From positions 1-54,261 of the forward strand of contig SXOO01000258.1 in NCBI GenBank assembly GCA_005776725.1: 54,261 nucleotides of DNA, written 5' to 3'. A program made the translations under genes and the position numbers. The stretch is from Pseudomonadota bacterium (GTDB taxonomy: Bacteria; Myxococcota_A; UBA9042; GCA-2863065). The notes under the pieces are model-generated. The model was not told the DNA's origin. It saw nothing but the letters and a program-made list of their open reading frames with translations, and ran no database searches. This document shows, one piece after another, positions 52,405 to 54,261 of the stretch (the stretch's first letter is position 1; each line of letters begins with the position of its first letter).

Positions 52405-53045
52405 TGGTTTCCGTCGGGGGACGGCGGGAGGCCATACAACGGCACCGGCCCGGGGCCGGCGTCCTCGACGACGTCGTGCGACGTATCCGACGCGTCGGAC
52501 TCCGAGATGTCGTCCGGCGGCGCGCCATACAGAGGCTGGACCGGGACGTCGTCTGATTCGACGATGTCTGACGGCGCGCCGTAGAGCGGCTGGATGGGGA
52601 CGTCGTCTGTGGTGACCGTGTCCGGCGGTCCGCCGTAGAGCGGCTGAACCGGGATGTCTTCGGGCTCCTCCACGTCCATCGGCGGGAGGCCGTACTCCGG
52701 CTGCGCGCCGATGTCCTCGGCCGGCTCCACGGTGTCTTCGCCGGGGTCGACCACGTCGGGTTCGCTGGCGACGTCTGTGGTGACCGCGCTGTCTCCACCC
52801 GTGGTGTCTCCCGCGGGGCTGGTCCCGGTGGCGGACGACTCGCAGGCGAGGGCCCCCATGAGGCCCGCGGCCAGGATCCCGCCGCGCGCGCCGTGAACGA
52901 TGGCGGCCTTGGCCTTGGCGACTCCGGAGAGGCCGCTCCCGCAGAACGGGCACGCGGTCAACGCCACCGACTCAGCGAAGCGAATGTGCCGACCGCAGGC
53001 CGGGCAGCGGGTTAATCCTTGTCGACTGACGCGAATCGTTGCCAT
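52401..53045 (-). CDS. Candidate radical SAM substrate: zinc-ribbon protein with five YG repeats
   Basis: A 214-aa protein; ATG 53045 has ggagg seven bases upstream. Order: zinc ribbon with two CxxC pairs (C14, C17, C32, C35); a short hydrophobic segment ending in a lipobox-like GALAC (C68); an acidic, disordered region rich in Asp, Glu, Thr; and five motifs with Tyr at 118, 137, 155, 173 and 204: QPEYGLPP, QPLYGGPP, QPLYGAPS, QPLYGAPP, VPLYGLPP. Three spacings are 18-19 residues. The motifs match the XYG site of splicease-type radical SAM enzymes, which remove tyramine from Tyr to leave a beta-amino acid. The coupled maturase gene follows. Function as substrate is inference; no family name known to me. 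Confidence 0.8.
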   Translation of the reverse strand: MATIRVSRQGLTRCPACGRHIRFAESVALTACPFCGSGLSGVAKAKAAIVHGARGGILAAGLMGALACESSATGTSPAGDTTGGDSAVTTDVASEPDVVDPGEDTVEPAEDIGAQPEYGLPPMDVEEPEDIPVQPLYGGPPDTVTTDDVPIQPLYGAPSDIVESDDVPVQPLYGAPPDDISESDASDTSHDVVEDAGPGPVPLYGLPPSPDGNQ

Positions 53046-53196
53046 GGCGGGCCTCCAGAGACGGACGAGCATAGCTCAGGAGCCGCCCGGGGCAAGAGCA
53101 GACGGCATGACGCTCATGGCGCTCACAACGCACGCCCACACGAGCTTGCCCGGCCGCGTGCGCTCGGCTATGACCCGACCCCGATCGGAGGCCCCC

Positions 53197-54261
53197 ATGC
53201 TCGACTTCAAGACCGTCCTTGCACACCCCGCCACCTCGGCAGAGCGCTGGAACCGCCGCGGGCTCGATGGCGCCGCGCTCGTAGGCGAGCTGGAGCGCCT
53301 GGACGGCGAGCGGAAGGCGGCCATTCGGGCCCATGACGAGGCCAAGACCCGTCAGACGGAGCTGTCGGAGATCTTCAAGCGGAAGGACGTGCCGGCGGAG
53401 GACAAGGCGCGTGCCCGCGAGGAGCTCCGCCCGATCTCGGACGCCATCGCGGCACACCTCACGGCACAGAAAGAGGCCGACGAGGCGATCCGCGTGTTCC
53501 TGATGAACCTGCCGAACTGGCCAGCGGCCTCGGTGCCAGACGGCAAAGACGCGAACGACAACGTCGTGGTCCACACGTGGGGTGCGCCACCGGAGCTCGG
53601 CTTCGCGCCCAAGGAGCACGCCGCGCTGGGTGAGGCGCTGGGCATCGTGGACTTCGACGCCGGCGCCCGGATCTCTGGCTCGCGCTTCGCGGTATATCGG
53701 GGCGCCGGAGCGCGCCTCGAGCGGGCGCTGCAGGGCTTCATGCTCGACCTCCACACCACCGAACACGGCTACACCGAGGTGTTCACGCCGTACCTGGTCA
53801 CGCGCGCCACGATGGAGGGAACGGGCCAGCTCCCGAAGTTCGAGGAAGACGCCTTCCGCACCACGGACGACCTGTTCCTCATCCCCACCAGCGAGGTCTC
53901 GGTCACGAACCTCCACCGGGGCGAGATGATGGAGGCGGGCGCGCTGCCCAAGCACTACACGGCGTACTCCTCCTGCTTTCGGCGTGAGGCCGGGTCGTAC
54001 GGCCGCGACGTGAAGGGCCTCACGCGGCTCCACCAGTTCCAGAAGGTGGAGATGGTGAAGCTGTGCACCCCCGAGACCAGCATGGACGAGCTCGACGCCA
54101 TGGTGCGGAACGCCTGCGTCGTGCTCGAGCGCCTGGGCCTCCACTACCGGGTGCTGGCGCTCTGCACGGGCGACATGGGCTGCGGCGCGGCAAAGACCTT
54201 CGCCATCGAGGTGTGGCTCCCGGGCCACGGCGGCGTCCGTGAGATCAGCTCGTGCTCGAAC
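53197..54261 (+). CDS. serS: Seryl-tRNA synthetase, 3' end outside window
   Basis: Class II synthetase that charges tRNA-Ser. ATG at 53197 follows ggagg (53186-53190). The first 110 residues form the coiled-coil arm (LVGELERLDGERKAAIRAHD, then the return helix DAIAAHLTAQKEADEAI). The catalytic part shows motif 2, SSCFRREAGSYGRDVKGLTR (20 of it), the Glu-Val pair QFQKVEMVK, and the start of motif 3 with IEVWLPGHGGVREISSCSN at the window edge. 355 of about 425 residues are present. The gene is divergent from the repeat-protein gene; the 151-base gap must hold both promoters. Confidence 0.97.
   Translation, partial: MLDFKTVLAHPATSAERWNRRGLDGAALVGELERLDGERKAAIRAHDEAKTRQTELSEIFKRKDVPAEDKARAREELRPISDAIAAHLTAQKEADEAIRVFLMNLPNWPAASVPDGKDANDNVVVHTWGAPPELGFAPKEHAALGEALGIVDFDAGARISGSRFAVYRGAGARLERALQGFMLDLHTTEHGYTEVFTPYLVTRATMEGTGQLPKFEEDAFRTTDDLFLIPTSEVSVTNLHRGEMMEAGALPKHYTAYSSCFRREAGSYGRDVKGLTRLHQFQKVEMVKLCTPETSMDELDAMVRNACVVLERLGLHYRVLALCTGDMGCGAAKTFAIEVWLPGHGGVREISSCSN

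Overview
High-GC chromosomal DNA from a deltaproteobacterium-like organism, most probably Myxococcota. The evidence is a MYXO-CTERM-like C-terminal tail, MopE-type metal-binding repeats, very large Cys-rich FG-GAP lipoproteins, a Hanks-type Ser/Thr kinase and many lipoboxes. Codon use is GC-rich almost throughout, so nearly every gene carries long false antisense frames; I kept the frames with recognisable motifs and coherent start and stop junctions.

Layout. 1-1430: 3' part of an ISL3-family insertion sequence. 1538-5632 (minus): a translationally coupled pair, a divergent PlsX-like protein then an AddB-type PD-(D/E)XK nuclease whose expected addA partner is absent and replaced by the IS. 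5789-7441 (plus): a nitrogen module, a near-perfect sigma-54 -24/-12 promoter driving amtB and an overlapping PII gene that lacks Tyr51. 7615-10151 (plus): a free-standing LeuA-type regulatory domain, an exported esterase and a Coq4-family protein. 10190-14202: a decay zone holding a frameshifted lipoprotein gene, an internally deleted inverted relic of a nearby DUF2071 gene, a membrane-anchored Ser/Thr kinase, and two divergent gene remnants (oxidoreductase and LysR) that meet head to head at about 12661 because both N-termini and their shared promoter are gone.

14269-33214 (minus) is a tightly packed 19-kb array: a 2102-aa lipoprotein with a helical, Tc-toxin-A-like C-terminus, a MopE-repeat lipoprotein, a 2344-aa lipoprotein with three seven-bladed FG-GAP propellers and a duplicated unknown module, and a fibrinogen-like secreted protein. 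Starts and stops overlap or abut, suggesting one transcript and a surface complex. 33531-37703 adds two more lipoproteins and an MFS transporter.

38026-44271: a doubly frameshifted membrane-protein gene, an AAA_14/DUF4143 ATPase behind a 26-bp palindrome, a VAT-1-like oxidoreductase, a RIO1-type kinase with a hexapeptide-repeat tail, and a small lipoprotein. 44650-48993 (minus) is a four-gene coupled operon: MYXO-CTERM-like protein, gluconate-dehydrogenase-subunit-3-like protein, GMC oxidoreductase, EamA transporter. 49086-51008 is an S9 peptidase.

The most exciting locus is 51079-53045: a radical SAM/SPASM gene coupled by a GTGA overlap to a gene for an acidic protein with a zinc ribbon and five near-identical PLYG(A/G/L)P motifs. 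The XYG motif is what splicease-type radical SAM enzymes act on, so this may be a beta-amino-acid-forming (ribosomally made and modified) system with a membrane-associated multi-site substrate. The window ends inside serS.
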